The translations under genes and the position numbers were made by a program. The notes under the pieces were generated by a model. It was given only the letters and a program-made list of their open reading frames with translations, was not told the DNA's origin and searched no databases. A stretch of DNA of 64,000 bases from Mangrovibacter phragmitis (GTDB lineage Bacteria; Pseudomonadota; Gammaproteobacteria; Enterobacterales; Enterobacteriaceae): contig NZ_LYRP01000003.1 in the NCBI RefSeq assembly GCF_001655675.1, positions 1-64,000 of the forward strand, written 5' to 3'. Shown here piece after piece: positions 40,540 to 50,800 of this stretch (positions are counted from its first letter, which is position 1; every line of letters begins with the position of its first letter).

Positions 40540-41577
40540 GTGACCGACAAAACCTCTCTCAGCTATAAAGATGCCGGTGTTGATATTGACGCAGGTAACG
40601 CTCTGGTCGACCGAATCAAAGGTGTCGTAAAAAAAACCCGCCGTCCTGAAGTTATGGGTGGTTTGGGCGGATTCGGCGCACTGTGCGCTTTGCCACAGAA
40701 ATATCGTGAGCCTGTACTGGTTTCCGGGACTGATGGTGTTGGCACCAAACTGCGTCTGGCGATGGATCTTAAACGCCACGATGCCATTGGTATCGATTTG
40801 GTTGCTATGTGTGTGAATGACCTGGTGGTGCAAGGTGCTGAACCGCTATTTTTCCTTGATTACTACGCTACAGGTAAGCTGGATGTGGATACAGCCTCTT
40901 CTGTTATCACAGGTATCGCTGAAGGTTGTCTGCAATCGGGTTGTGCACTGGTTGGTGGCGAAACGGCAGAAATGCCAGGTATGTACCACGGTGAAGATTA
41001 TGATGTCGCTGGTTTCTGTGTTGGTGTGGTAGAAAAATCAGAAATCATTGATGGCAGTAAAGTGGCTGACGGTGATGTACTGATAGCGTTGGGTTCAAGC
41101 GGCCCGCACTCCAATGGCTACTCACTGGTACGCAAAATTGTTGAAGTGAGTGGTTGCGACCCGTTAACCACTCAACTGGAAGGCAAACCTCTGGCCGACC
41201 ATTTACTGGAACCTACGCGCATCTACGTTAAACAGGTACTGGAATTAATCAGCAAAGTTGATGTGCATGCGATTGCCCACTTAACGGGTGGCGGGTTCTG
41301 GGAAAATATCCCACGCGTGCTACCGGACAACACTCAGGCGGTTATCAATGAAGCCTCCTGGCAGTGGCCTGCTGTTTTCGGCTGGCTACAACAGGCAGGC
41401 AATGTCAGCCGTCATGAAATGTATCGCACCTTTAACTGTGGTGTGGGAATGGTGATTGCCGTTGCTGCCTCAGATGCCGCAAAATCCCTGGAGCTGCTAC
41501 GCAACCTTGGCGAAAATGCCTGGGAGATTGGCACGATTAAAGCATCCAGTGATGAACAGCGTGTGGTTATTGCATAA
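40540..41577 (+). CDS. purM: AIR synthetase (phosphoribosylformylglycinamidine cyclo-ligase)
   Basis: 345 residues from a GTG at 40540, the E. coli length, giving [20 protein letters not shown]; the earlier ATG adds 16 unrelated residues. PurM-type ATP-binding blocks include [35 protein letters not shown] and [12 protein letters not shown]. It closes FGAM to AIR in purine synthesis, using ATP, in the cytoplasm. It is controlled by the upstream PurR site, and its stop codon overlaps the purN ATG by one base (TAATG). Confidence 0.96.
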   Translation: MTDKTSLSYKDAGVDIDAGNALVDRIKGVVKKTRRPEVMGGLGGFGALCALPQKYREPVLVSGTDGVGTKLRLAMDLKRHDAIGIDLVAMCVNDLVVQGAEPLFFLDYYATGKLDVDTASSVITGIAEGCLQSGCALVGGETAEMPGMYHGEDYDVAGFCVGVVEKSEIIDGSKVADGDVLIALGSSGPHSNGYSLVRKIVEVSGCDPLTTQLEGKPLADHLLEPTRIYVKQVLELISKVDVHAIAHLTGGGFWENIPRVLPDNTQAVINEASWQWPAVFGWLQQAGNVSRHEMYRTFNCGVGMVIAVAASDAAKSLELLRNLGENAWEIGTIKASSDEQRVVIA

Positions 41578-42218
41578 TGAAAAAGATTGTGGTGCTGATT
41601 TCAGGTAATGGCAGCAACTTGCAGGCCATTATTGATGCCTGTGACCAGAAAAAAATCAATGGCACCCTTTCTGCTGTTTTCAGTAATAAAGCCAGTGCGT
41701 ATGGGCTAACCCGTGCCAGCGAGGCAGGTATTCCGGCCTTTTCTCTCGACCCAAAGTCGTTTGAAAGCAGGGAAGCTTTTGATAACGCGTTGATGGAGCA
41801 GATTGATGCTTACCAGCCTGATGTCGTTGTGCTGGCCGGGTACATGCGTATTTTAAGCCCGGCCTTTGTCAGCCACTACCTGGGCAAAATGATCAACATC
41901 CATCCGTCATTACTGCCTAAGTACCCGGGGCTGCACACGCACCGCCAGGTACTGGAGAATGGAGATAAAGAACACGGAACTTCCGTGCATTTTGTCACTG
42001 AGCAGCTTGATGGTGGGCCGGTCATTTTGCAGGCGAAAGTACCTGTTTTCGATGGTGATGATGAGGAGATTATCACCGCACGGGTTCAGGTTCAGGAACA
42101 TGCCATTTACCCACTGGTCATTAACTGGTTTCTTTCAGAACGTCTGGTGATGCACAGTAACCATGCCTGGCTCGACGGTCAGCGCCTGCCTGCTCATGGC
42201 TACGCAGGTGACGAATAA
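41577..42218 (+). CDS. purN: Phosphoribosylglycinamide formyltransferase 1
   Basis: 213 residues (212 in E. coli). It begins KKIVVLISGNGSNLQAIIDA, has the formyl-transfer active site INIHPSLLPKYPGLHTH (Asn/His) and the downstream Asp in ILQAKVPVFDGDDEE. It transfers formyl from 10-formyl-tetrahydrofolate to GAR. It is translationally coupled to purM by a one-base overlap. A hairpin follows the stop. Confidence 0.96.
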   Translation: MKKIVVLISGNGSNLQAIIDACDQKKINGTLSAVFSNKASAYGLTRASEAGIPAFSLDPKSFESREAFDNALMEQIDAYQPDVVVLAGYMRILSPAFVSHYLGKMINIHPSLLPKYPGLHTHRQVLENGDKEHGTSVHFVTEQLDGGPVILQAKVPVFDGDDEEIITARVQVQEHAIYPLVINWFLSERLVMHSNHAWLDGQRLPAHGYAGDE

Positions 42219-42229
42219 TTAAATTACTG

Positions 42230-42255
42230 GCAGAGGTGCAGCTTTTGCCCTCTGC
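42230..42255 (+). terminator. Hairpin after purN
   Basis: GCAGAGG (42230-42236) and CCTCTGC (42249-42255) pair across a 12-base loop, followed by TTAATTTG. It is a modest terminator candidate for purMN. Confidence 0.5.
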
Positions 42256-42357
42256 TTAATTTGCGAAAGCACGCCAGTTACTCTCTTTCTTCTTATCGTC
42301 ACCCACTCTGCCGGTTCTTTTTTGCGCTTTTATTAGTCAATCAAATCGCTCGCTTTC

Positions 42358-42375
42358 TTGTCATACTGTTATGAC
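42358..42375 (+). promoter_or_regulatory. Possible Pho box upstream of ppk
   Basis: TTGTCAT-ACTG-TTATGAC fits the 7-4-7 layout of a PhoB site; the first arm matches 6-7 and the second 5 of 7 positions of the usual TTGTCAT/TTGTCAC motif. It lies about 95 bases before the ppk ATG. ppk is known to be phosphate-regulated in E. coli; the site here is inferred. Confidence 0.4.
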
Positions 42376-42468
42376 ATTATTGGACATTCCCGGACAAAGC
42401 TCGCCATAATAGTTATTGCAGGATGGTCTGGCGTGTCCTCTGTTTTATTTACCGGAGTTGAAGGATTC

Positions 42469-44529
42469 ATGGGTCTGGATAAGTTATATATTGATAAAGA
42501 ACTGAGCTGGCTGGCTTTCAATGAACGCGTACTCCAGGAAGCCGCAGACAAAAACAACCCACTCATTGAGCGTATGCGCTTTTTAGGCATCTACTCCAAC
42601 AACCTCGACGAATTTTACAAAGTACGTTTCGCGGAGTTAAAACGGCGCATTCTTATCAGTGAAGAGCAAGGCAGCAATGCTCACTATCGCCACCTGATGG
42701 GCAAGATTCAGTCCAGGGTATTAAAGACCGATCAGGAGTTTGATGGGTTGTACAATGAACTGCTGCTGGAGCTGGCGCGCAACCAAATATTTCTCATTAA
42801 CGAACGTCAGTTGTCAGATAACCAGCAAGTCTGGTTAAGAGAATACTTCAGGCAACATTTGCGCCCCTATATCGCGCCTATTCTTATCACCCGCGAAACC
42901 GACCTGGTGCAATTTCTTAAAGATGACTTCACCTATCTTGCAATCGAAATAATTAATGGCGATGTGGTGAACTATGCGCTGCTGGAGATCCCTTCAGATA
43001 AAGCGCCACGGTTCGTCAACCTGCCACCAGAAACACCTCGTCGGCGCAAGCCAATGATCTTACTTGATAACATTCTTCGTTATTGTCTGGATGATATTTT
43101 TAAAGGCTTTTTTGATTATGACGAACTGAATGCTTACTCCATGAAGATGACCCGTGATGCAGAATATGACCTGGTCACAGAAATGGAATCCAGCTTGCTG
43201 GAACTGATGTCCTCCAGCCTGAAGCAACGCTTAACCGCAGAACCTGTGCGTTTTGTTTACCAGCGCGATATGCCAGCAGAAATGGTGGAGTTATTGCGCG
43301 AAAAACTCTCTATCTCGCGTTACGACTCCATTATTCCTGGTGGGCGCTACCACAACTTTAAAGACTTTATTGGTTTCCCGAATATTGGCAAACCCAACCT
43401 GCTCAATAAACCTTTACCTCGCCTGCGCCATTTGTGGTTCGATAAATTCCGCAATGGGTTTGATGCCATCCGTGAGCGGGATGTATTGCTGTACTACCCT
43501 TACCACACTTTTGAACATGTGCTTGAACTGTTCCGCCAGGCCTCGTTTGACCCCAATGTACTGGCTATCAAGATAAACATTTACCGGGTTGCCAAAGATT
43601 CGCGCCTGATTGACTCCATGATTCACGCGGCGCACAACGGCAAAAAAGTCACAGTGGTAGTGGAATTGCAGGCGCGGTTTGACGAAGCTGCGAATATTCA
43701 CTGGGCAAAAAGGCTTACTGAAGCCGGTGTGCATGTTATTTTCTCGGCGCCAGGGTTAAAAATTCACTCCAAACTGTTCCTGATTTCTCGCCGTGAAGGT
43801 GATGAAGTGGTGCGCTATGCCCATATCGGTACAGGTAACTTCAACGAAAAAACTGCCCGATTGTATACCGATTATGCTTTGCTTACCGCTGACCAGCGGA
43901 TAACCAATGAAGTACGGCGCGTATTTAATTTCATTGAAAACCCCTACCGACCGGTAAATTTCGACTACCTGATTGTGTCACCGCAAAACTCCAGGAACAT
44001 GCTCTACAAACTGGTTGACCAGGAAATTGCTAACGCACAGCAAGGTATACCTGCAGCCATTACTCTGAAAATCAACAACCTGGTTGATAAAGGTCTGGTG
44101 GACCGGCTGTATGCAGCGTCCTCTGCCGGGGTGAAAGTCAACCTGCTTATTCGCGGCATGTGTTCATTAATCCCTGACCTGGAAGGGATTAGCGAAAATA
44201 TTCGCGTTATCAGTATTGTTGACCGCTACCTTGAGCACGACAGGGTCTATATTTTTGAGAATGGTGGTGACAAAAAAGTCTATTTGTCTTCTGCCGACTG
44301 GATGACGCGCAATATTGACTACCGTATCGAAGTGGCTGTCGCGTTACTGGACCCGGTGTTGAAACAGCGCGTTCTGGATATTATTGAGATACTATTTAGT
44401 GATACAGTGAAAGCGCGTTTTATTGATAAAGAACTGAGCAATCGCTATGTGCCCCGCGGTAACCGCCGCAAGGTGCAGGCGCAACTGGCGATTTACGATT
44501 ATCTCAAATCCCTGGAACAACCTGATTAA
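42469..44529 (+). CDS. ppk: Polyphosphate kinase 1
   Basis: 686 residues from the ATG at 42469 ([28 protein letters not shown]), preceded by AAGG; a longer start adds 37 unrelated residues. E. coli Ppk has 688; two residues are missing in the segment [10 protein letters not shown]. The two catalytic-site histidines are in [10 protein letters not shown] and [19 protein letters not shown]. It is a membrane-associated tetramer that makes polyphosphate reversibly from ATP. ppx starts 3 bases after the stop, so both are made from one transcript. Confidence 0.96.
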   Translation: MGLDKLYIDKELSWLAFNERVLQEAADKNNPLIERMRFLGIYSNNLDEFYKVRFAELKRRILISEEQGSNAHYRHLMGKIQSRVLKTDQEFDGLYNELLLELARNQIFLINERQLSDNQQVWLREYFRQHLRPYIAPILITRETDLVQFLKDDFTYLAIEIINGDVVNYALLEIPSDKAPRFVNLPPETPRRRKPMILLDNILRYCLDDIFKGFFDYDELNAYSMKMTRDAEYDLVTEMESSLLELMSSSLKQRLTAEPVRFVYQRDMPAEMVELLREKLSISRYDSIIPGGRYHNFKDFIGFPNIGKPNLLNKPLPRLRHLWFDKFRNGFDAIRERDVLLYYPYHTFEHVLELFRQASFDPNVLAIKINIYRVAKDSRLIDSMIHAAHNGKKVTVVVELQARFDEAANIHWAKRLTEAGVHVIFSAPGLKIHSKLFLISRREGDEVVRYAHIGTGNFNEKTARLYTDYALLTADQRITNEVRRVFNFIENPYRPVNFDYLIVSPQNSRNMLYKLVDQEIANAQQGIPAAITLKINNLVDKGLVDRLYAASSAGVKVNLLIRGMCSLIPDLEGISENIRVISIVDRYLEHDRVYIFENGGDKKVYLSSADWMTRNIDYRIEVAVALLDPVLKQRVLDIIEILFSDTVKARFIDKELSNRYVPRGNRRKVQAQLAIYDYLKSLEQPD

Positions 44530-44532
44530 TCT

Positions 44533-46077
44533 ATGCCAATAACCAAACATACTCCCCGCCCTGAAGAATTTGCGGCGGTCGACCTTGGCTCCAACAGCTT
44601 CCATATGGTTATCGCGCGTGTGGTCGATGGTGCGATGCAAATCATCGGCCGGTTAAAACAACGTGTACATCTGGCAGATGGCCTGGATGATAACAGCATG
44701 CTGAACGAAGAAGCGATGGAGCGTGGTTTATCCTGCCTGGCGCTGTTCGCCGAGCGCCTGCAAGGGTTCAGCCCTGATAATGTTTGTATTGTCGGCACGC
44801 ATACCTTGCGTCAGGCACGCAATGCCACGGAATTTCTCAAACGTGCGGAAAAAGTGATTCCCTTCCCGATTGAAATTATTCCAGGTAATGAAGAAGCCCG
44901 TTTAATATTTATGGGTGTGGAACATACGCAACCGGAAAAAGGCCGCAAGCTGGTTGTGGATATCGGTGGTGGGTCAACTGAACTGGTTATTGGTGAAAAC
45001 TTCGACCCGGTTCTGGTGGAAAGCCGACGGATGGGATGTGTGAGCTTTGGTCAAACCTTCTTTCCTAACGGAGTTATCAGCCCGGCAGCATTTAACCGGG
45101 CAAGGCTCGCCGCAGTGCAGAAACTGGAAACGCTGGCGTGGCAGTACCGCCTGAAAGGTTGGGATGTGGCGATGGGAGCATCAGGCACAATTAAAGCGGC
45201 CTGCGAAGTCTTACTCGCCATGGGGGAAAAAGACGGCATGATAACCCCGGAGCGCCTGGACCGACTGACCACTGAAGTGCTGAAGTATAACCATGTACTC
45301 AGCCTTTCATTGCCAGGTCTTTCTGATGAACGTCGGGAAGTCTTCCTGCCAGGCCTCGCCATTCTGTGCGGGGTGTTTGATGCACTGAAAATTAAAGAAC
45401 TACGTTTATCTGATGGGGCGCTGCGCGAAGGTGTTCTGTATGAAATGGAAGGCCGTTTCCGCCACCAGGATATTCGTATTCGCACGGCCCAGAGCCTGGC
45501 GAATCAGTACAATATTGACGATGATCAGGCCCGGCGAGTACTGGAAACAACCACATATTTGTTTGATCAATGGCAGGCTGCTAACCCGAAACTCTCCAAC
45601 CCTCAACTGGCAGCACTCTTGAAATGGGCCGCCATGTTACATGAGATAGGGCTCAATATTAACCATAGTGGTATGCACCGCCATTCTGCCTATATCCTGC
45701 AAAACAGCAACCTGCCTGGTTTTAACCAGGAGCAACAAACGCTGATGGCGCTGTTGGTGCGTTTTCATCGTAAAGCCATCAAACTGGATGAGCTACCACG
45801 ATTTACGCTGTTTAAAAAGAAACAGTACCTGCCATTGATTCAGTTACTGCGCCTGGGCGTATTACTGAATAACCAGCGCCAGGCAACCACCACGCCTCCG
45901 TCGCTGGTGCTGACAACAGACGAGAACCACTGGACACTGTGCTTCCCGCATGACTGGTTCAGCCAGAATGCGCTGGTATTACTGGATCTGGAAAAAGAAC
46001 AGCAATATTGGGAAGCCGTGACGGGCTGGAAACTGACCATTGAAGAAGCACAACCAGAAGAAGCTTCCGCGGCCTGA
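44533..46077 (+). CDS. ppx: Exopolyphosphatase
   Basis: 514 residues (513 in E. coli), an ASKHA-fold enzyme. The N-terminal phosphate loop is [18 protein letters not shown] and the second one [16 protein letters not shown]; the C-terminal half is an HD-like helical domain ([22 protein letters not shown]). It releases phosphate from the ends of long polyphosphate chains and opposes Ppk. It is the second gene of ppk-ppx, closed by a strong terminator before the convergent yfgF. Confidence 0.95.
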   Translation: MPITKHTPRPEEFAAVDLGSNSFHMVIARVVDGAMQIIGRLKQRVHLADGLDDNSMLNEEAMERGLSCLALFAERLQGFSPDNVCIVGTHTLRQARNATEFLKRAEKVIPFPIEIIPGNEEARLIFMGVEHTQPEKGRKLVVDIGGGSTELVIGENFDPVLVESRRMGCVSFGQTFFPNGVISPAAFNRARLAAVQKLETLAWQYRLKGWDVAMGASGTIKAACEVLLAMGEKDGMITPERLDRLTTEVLKYNHVLSLSLPGLSDERREVFLPGLAILCGVFDALKIKELRLSDGALREGVLYEMEGRFRHQDIRIRTAQSLANQYNIDDDQARRVLETTTYLFDQWQAANPKLSNPQLAALLKWAAMLHEIGLNINHSGMHRHSAYILQNSNLPGFNQEQQTLMALLVRFHRKAIKLDELPRFTLFKKKQYLPLIQLLRLGVLLNNQRQATTTPPSLVLTTDENHWTLCFPHDWFSQNALVLLDLEKEQQYWEAVTGWKLTIEEAQPEEASAA

Positions 46078-46101
46078 CCCGCACTGGTTACAGTTGTTAC
46101 T

Positions 46102-46140
46102 TAATGGTGGGCAATATGTTCTTTGCCCGCCATTATTTTT
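46102..46140 (+). terminator. Rho-independent terminator of ppk-ppx
   Basis: TAATGGTGGGCAA (46102-46114) pairs with TTGCCCGCCATTA (46123-46135) with a single G-U pair and an 8-base loop, followed by TTTTT. Confidence 0.88.
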
Positions 46141-46157
46141 GCCCAGTGTATTATGTA

Positions 46158-48410
46158 TTACACAGGCTCCGCTACACCGCAGTGAGCCCGTTTATCATGG
46201 CCAAATAATTTTTCAATAGGCTCCGGGTGGCCAATATAATACCCTTGCAGGTAATCGACCCCCATCTGTTTGACCGCCTCGCAAATTGCTTCGTTTTCAA
46301 TATATTCCGCAACGACTTTCATTCGCTTTACCCGTGCTAACTGGCAAATAGACTCAACGATTTGGTAGTCCAGGCTACTGGTTAGTATGTTACGCACAAA
46401 GCTGCCGTCAATTTTAAGAATATCGGCGTTCATTTTTTTCAGACGCGCATAGCTTGCATACCCTGAACCGAAATCATCAATCGCGACACTGCACCCCAGG
46501 GCCTGTAACCCGGAAAGATTATGCCTTGCCTGTTCCACATTGGTTAATTCATCTGTCTCCGTCACTTCAAGCACCAGTTGCCACGGCTCCACATCAAAAC
46601 GAGTCAGTTGACGGGAAACTTCTCGCACCAAACCATTATGGCAAACTGATGCAGGTGATAAATTGACAGATAACCGTATGCCGCGCTGGCGGTCTTTATG
46701 GCACTGTATAAATGCCAGGCTATGTTCCAGTACCCAGAAGTCCAGGCGAGAAGACAGGCCAAATTCGCAGGCTACCGGGAAAAATACCTCCGGAGATATC
46801 ACTTTGCCACCTGGCCCCGACATACGCAGAAGCACTTCATACCAGGTATCCCCGCGTACCCCCTGAATGGGCTGCACCAGTAAACGGAAATGATCATGTT
46901 CCAGCGCTTCCTGTAGCATATTCATCATGGCCACTTTTTTTCGCATATCTTCCTGCAATGGGTGCAGTTGGCTGTCCAGTAAACCTTCCACACGGTGCGT
47001 GGTGAGCGAAAATTCGGCCATGGTGCTCAACTCCCCCAGTAACAAAGGCAGATGATTTACTGGCGGTAAAGCAACACAATAACTAATACCGGTTTGCGGT
47101 TGAAAAACCATGCCATCCCATAAGAAGCGAAATTGTTGAATTGCTTCACTCAGGTGATTAAGGCGCTGCTCATCACCATCACTGTTATTCAAACGCAATA
47201 CCAGGTCATGCCCGGAGAGGTTATACAGGTTTTCGTTTTCCCTCAGGCTTTGGCGTAAATACATTCCCAAATGCTGTTTATAGTGGATGCGAAACAGCAG
47301 ACCATAGTTGCGCCCCAGAATTTCCAGTTCCGGTATGCGGATAAAGCACAACAGAGAGCTGGCATATTTACTGGTATCGCGTGTCAGAGCCCGTAAATTA
47401 TGGAGCTGAAAAACGGGGTCAATTAATGCTAACTGGCGCACATGAAAAAATACCGTACGCTGGCGAGTGGTCATCGCCGCCATTAGCGCAATAGTGAAAG
47501 AAAAGACCATCCAGCAGGAAGAGGTAATCGCCAGTTGCAGAGCAAAATCTTCGCCAGCAGGTACATAGTTGCCAAAATAGCGGCACAACACTATCAGGGA
47601 AATACCCCATACAGTAGTGATAAACAAATAACCAAAACGCATAGCCGCCCACAGCATCAGTGGTAATAACAACGTAAAGGTATAGCTGGTATTAAAAATC
47701 GTGCTGGAAGGCCCCGGTTTGGAAATCATCAATGCCATCAGCACGCCGGTGAGAAAAAACCAGGTCAGTATTTCAGGCAGATGCACATGTGGATGAAACT
47801 GTTTTTTTAGCCGCCACCAAAAAATTCGGCAAAAGGACGGGTTACGAATGGCACGAATAATGAAATAGCATAAGGGCATCCCGGAGAGTGTGCCCACCAT
47901 TAATGACTGGAAATTAATCAGCGTGCGAATGTTCAGCGGCTCCGCACCGTTAAGGCTGTAATAACCATCCAGAAAACCAAGGAAAACAGCCAGCTGATAC
48001 CAGACCAGAAAGGTGGAGGAATAAATTAACACCAGCCACATGCAACGCGAAAAAGTAAGGCTCAGCGAGCCAAATATGACCCGGTAGCGCCGCCAGACAA
48101 ACACCCGGTAACCGAACCAGCACAACGCCAGAGGAACCACCATTAACATAATGGCGTTCAGAGTATAGGTAAGACCATAGCCGGGGAAATAACGCACAAA
48201 GATAGCCAGCGCTATACCCGGCAGCGCAGCCCAGTCAAAAATCAGCATCAGTGCCATGAACAATGCATGTGGCAGGTAATAGAGCACAGTGCGCCCATCA
48301 TCAAGAATGGTGAAAGTATTGCACCATGCTGCGAGTGGTAAAAAAAACAATGGCAGAAAACCCGGTAGCGCCCACCACTGGTTTTTATTACGTTGATACC
48401 AACTCTTCAT
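46158..48410 (-). CDS. yfgF: Membrane c-di-GMP phosphodiesterase YfgF (PdeF)
   Basis: 750 residues (747 in E. coli). The first 310 or so residues are a MASE1-type membrane sensor with about eight to ten hydrophobic segments. A degenerate GGDEF domain follows (SGHDLVLRL where GGDEF is expected), then an EAL domain. The EAL active site looks intact although the signature reads EVLLR: VNLSP, EVTETD, DDFGSGYAS, LKIDGSFVRN and VVAEYIENE are present. It should hydrolyse c-di-GMP to pGpG at the inner membrane. E. coli YfgF is reported as an anaerobically important, FNR-linked phosphodiesterase, and a perfect FNR palindrome lies 111-124 bases upstream here. Confidence 0.94.
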   Translation of the reverse strand: MKSWYQRNKNQWWALPGFLPLFFLPLAAWCNTFTILDDGRTVLYYLPHALFMALMLIFDWAALPGIALAIFVRYFPGYGLTYTLNAIMLMVVPLALCWFGYRVFVWRRYRVIFGSLSLTFSRCMWLVLIYSSTFLVWYQLAVFLGFLDGYYSLNGAEPLNIRTLINFQSLMVGTLSGMPLCYFIIRAIRNPSFCRIFWWRLKKQFHPHVHLPEILTWFFLTGVLMALMISKPGPSSTIFNTSYTFTLLLPLMLWAAMRFGYLFITTVWGISLIVLCRYFGNYVPAGEDFALQLAITSSCWMVFSFTIALMAAMTTRQRTVFFHVRQLALIDPVFQLHNLRALTRDTSKYASSLLCFIRIPELEILGRNYGLLFRIHYKQHLGMYLRQSLRENENLYNLSGHDLVLRLNNSDGDEQRLNHLSEAIQQFRFLWDGMVFQPQTGISYCVALPPVNHLPLLLGELSTMAEFSLTTHRVEGLLDSQLHPLQEDMRKKVAMMNMLQEALEHDHFRLLVQPIQGVRGDTWYEVLLRMSGPGGKVISPEVFFPVACEFGLSSRLDFWVLEHSLAFIQCHKDRQRGIRLSVNLSPASVCHNGLVREVSRQLTRFDVEPWQLVLEVTETDELTNVEQARHNLSGLQALGCSVAIDDFGSGYASYARLKKMNADILKIDGSFVRNILTSSLDYQIVESICQLARVKRMKVVAEYIENEAICEAVKQMGVDYLQGYYIGHPEPIEKLFGHDKRAHCGVAEPV

Positions 48411-48736
48411 ATTACCCGCTTAATCTTACCCAAAAATCTGTGATGGCCAGGGCTTCCTTTGTTGCGCCAGGAGCCTGACTGAAATGGCGTGCAATTCTAG
48501 TGCCCTCTCCCCCATTTAATTTGATGCAGATCAATTCATGCTGGATTGTTAACCAGCGCAGGCGCTGAATGCACGGTTTTGGCGAAAATACAGATATTTC
48601 CCTTTCGAATTATCTGAACTGCACACCACATATCTGGCGCGTGAGATGTCTTTTTAGTGATTAAGAATTGACCTTATAACAGAGCTGTGCCTAAATAAGC
48701 ATATCGCCCGTTTGGGTTTACTACAGGTTCCATTTC
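48411..48736. other. 326-base divergent region yfgF/yfgG
   Basis: No gene. Contains the FNR-type palindrome at 48521-48534 and, beyond it, A/T-rich sequence that suits a yfgG promoter. Confidence 0.7.
48521..48534. promoter_or_regulatory. FNR-type palindrome upstream of yfgF
   Basis: TTGATGCAGATCAA is a full match to TTGAT-N4-ATCAA. It lies between the divergent yfgF and yfgG, 111-124 bases from the yfgF ATG and about 203 bases from the yfgG start. It suggests oxygen-dependent control of the phosphodiesterase. Confidence 0.7.
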
Positions 48737-48940
48737 GTGACAAACGCCACCACTATGCGCAGACGACACCGATTTAACAGCCGAATAGCACGAACTGTGT
48801 TGTTAATCAGCTTTTTATTCTTCTTTGGTCGTTTTGTTTATTCAGCTATTGGCGCATGGTATCACCACCAAAACAAAATTCAGTCTCAGCAATCAAGCCT
48901 GAGTATTGATGCCACTTCCCAGCAACAATCACAGCAGTAG
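48737..48940 (+). CDS. yfgG: Small membrane protein YfgG
   Basis: 67 residues from a GTG at 48737 (63 in E. coli). A basic N-terminus (MRRRHRFNSRIARTV) is followed by one membrane segment, LLISFLFFFGRFVYSAIGAW, and a Gln-rich tail. E. coli YfgG has been linked to tolerance of nickel and cobalt; mechanism unknown. The ribosome site is weak (AGGT well before the start). In K-12 yfgH, yfgI and guaA follow; here the neighbourhood changes completely after this gene. Confidence 0.9.
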   Translation: MTNATTMRRRHRFNSRIARTVLLISFLFFFGRFVYSAIGAWYHHQNKIQSQQSSLSIDATSQQQSQQ

Positions 48941-49543
48941 CACGCAATGATTTGAAAATGCTTCAGGGTAAAGACCCGGTTCACAGATATTGGCTGGCTG
49001 CCTAATCAAGCAAGAGTGCCATGACACTCAGTCAGTGGAATGAAGCCTGCTGAGTCATACCGCCCGGTAAACTACACCAGCCAGTATAGCTCTGGTTTTA
49101 GTGTTGTCCGGGCTTCATTCCACAGTTAGCAATGGTTCCAGATGTACTTCAGGCGTTTCAGGTGACGTTTGCTGAATCCTGGTACGCAGTACAGCGCCAG
49201 TAGAAAATTCTGTTTTCTGAATACGCTTATCCAGAACATGGCAACAAACTGTGTTGTAGCGCAGAAAAAACCATCGTAGAGATAATATTGTTATTCAGCG
49301 TTAATATATTGAATTGCTGAAGAAACTTAATTTAAAAATAACACAGCATGCTAATAAACCAGGTAATACAATAGCCTGGCATTGTCTGGTCAGGCAGAAG
49401 GGTAAGTAACCACTGGCAGAAAGGTACAGTAAAAATAACCCGCTAAATATAGTTAACTTAAAGTCAAATTAAAGAAGAAAACGAAAACTGAGTATCATTC
49501 TTTATGACTAAAATCATGATGAAGTGAACATTAAAGGTTCTTC
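48941..49543. other. 603-base non-coding stretch upstream of the FIST operon
   Basis: No protein gene is convincing. A perfect 13-base inverted repeat (49035-49047 with 49111-49123) encloses 63 bases, and GAGTG-6-CACTC forms a small hairpin just before it. The stretch from about 49280 to 49540 is A/T-rich and probably holds the promoter of the FIST operon. This marks the junction between K-12-like core and accessory DNA. Confidence 0.55.
49035..49123. repeat. Perfect 13-base inverted repeat, 63-base spacer
   Basis: GTGGAATGAAGCC at 49035-49047 is the exact reverse complement of 49111-49123. It would fold into a long stem-loop of about 89 bases in either strand's RNA. It may be a small RNA, a terminator-like structure or the trace of a mobile element; nothing decides between them. 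Confidence 0.6.
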
Positions 49544-49633
49544 ATGAGCAGATTAAGACACACCGTTCATTTGATTATTGTGCCATCCACTCCTAATCTT
49601 TTAGAAAACAATAATCAGGCAGTCACTCAGTAA
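49544..49633 (+). CDS. Possible 29-residue leader peptide upstream of the FIST gene
   Basis: ATG at 49544 with AAAGG six bases before it; the frame MSRLRHTVHLIIVPSTPN... runs 29 codons to a stop at 49631-49633, five bases before the FIST ATG. The FIST gene's own ribosome site overlaps this stop codon (TAAGGTG), so translation of the small frame could control it. No homologue is recognised, and a chance frame is quite possible. Confidence 0.3.
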   Translation: MSRLRHTVHLIIVPSTPNLLENNNQAVTQ

Positions 49634-49638
49634 GGTGT

Positions 49639-50799
49639 ATGCCCGTTTATTATCTACCCAACATTCTGTTACCCGGGGAGATGAGAGTGAAGATACAGCC
49701 TGAATATGCCTGTAGCGAATTGATGGACCCTACACTGGCGGTTAGCGAGTTTGCTAATAAAATTGGCAGTAAAGATATTGATCTGGTTATCTTTTTCTGC
49801 TCGCCAGATTATGACCTTGATATATTAGGGAAAGCATTAAAAAACACATTTGACTGCCCATGTATTGGTTGTACCGCATCAGGGCAGATAGGTACCAATG
49901 GTTTTCAGCACTCAGGTATTGTGGGGCTTGGACTCACAGGCGGTTTTCAGACACATTCATTCCTCATTCAACCACTGACTGACTATAGCGAAGCTATTGC
50001 TCACATTGCTGAGGCACTGAGAGTTGACAGTGAGGTCCACCCTGATTTGCATCGTTTTGGACTTTTACTCATAGATGGGCTTTCTATGGCCGAGGAGCGG
50101 TTGGTCGCTAACCTGTACCAGCAAATTGGCGATGTACCCATTATTGGTGGTTCTGCAGGTGATGACCTGCGCTTTGAACAAACCATGATTTATGACGGAA
50201 ATGGTCGGTTTATTCCCAATGCAGCCATATTTTCTGTTATTTCAACTAAGTCACAGATTACGACATTCAAAGTTCAACACTTTATTCCTGGTGAGACAGA
50301 GCTGGTTATTACTGAAGCTGACCCGGAAAAACGGCTTATTATAGAGATTAATGGCGAACCGGCGGCACAAGCTTATGCAGAAGCGCTTGGGCTCACCGTA
50401 CAGGATCTGACACCTGTTGTTTTTTCGCGTAATCCATTAGTACTGACATTTGGAGATGAGCCTTATGTCCGTTCAATTCAAAAAGTAAACGATGATTTCT
50501 CACTGACCTGCTATTGCGCAATTGAAGAAGGATTAATCGTCGCCATTGGTGTGGCCGAAGACCCAGTCGATACATTACATCAGGCGTTTGAACACGTTAA
50601 AGAAACAATAGACAACCCATGCGTAATTATTGGTTGTGACTGTATTCTGCGAAGACTGCAGTTTGAACAGGAAGGGATTGACCAGGAGATTGGCAAGGTA
50701 ATGGTTCAAAACCGCGTTATTGGGTTTTCTACCTATGGGGAGCAGTTCAACGGGTTACATGTGAATCAGACCTTCACGGGAATCGCGATTGGGGAGTAA
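49639..50799 (+). CDS. FIST-domain sensor protein (NosP-like)
   Basis: Up to 386 residues. FIST N-terminal domain at about 35-230 (LVIFFCSPDYDLDILGKAL, CPCIGCTASGQIGTNGF, GGSAGDDLRF) and FIST C-terminal domain at about 240-380. There is no signal peptide or membrane segment, so it is cytoplasmic. FIST proteins are sensory; the NosP group binds haem and reports nitric oxide to a partner kinase encoded beside it. H214 (KVQHFIPGET), at the junction, is a candidate haem ligand, but this is inference. The start is uncertain: ATG at 49639 has AAGG only three bases away; GTG at 49687 has GGGGAG six bases before it and fits the family start better. The kinase gene begins 1 base after the stop. Confidence 0.87.
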   Translation: MPVYYLPNILLPGEMRVKIQPEYACSELMDPTLAVSEFANKIGSKDIDLVIFFCSPDYDLDILGKALKNTFDCPCIGCTASGQIGTNGFQHSGIVGLGLTGGFQTHSFLIQPLTDYSEAIAHIAEALRVDSEVHPDLHRFGLLLIDGLSMAEERLVANLYQQIGDVPIIGGSAGDDLRFEQTMIYDGNGRFIPNAAIFSVISTKSQITTFKVQHFIPGETELVITEADPEKRLIIEINGEPAAQAYAEALGLTVQDLTPVVFSRNPLVLTFGDEPYVRSIQKVNDDFSLTCYCAIEEGLIVAIGVAEDPVDTLHQAFEHVKETIDNPCVIIGCDCILRRLQFEQEGIDQEIGKVMVQNRVIGFSTYGEQFNGLHVNQTFTGIAIGE

Positions 50800-50800
50800 T

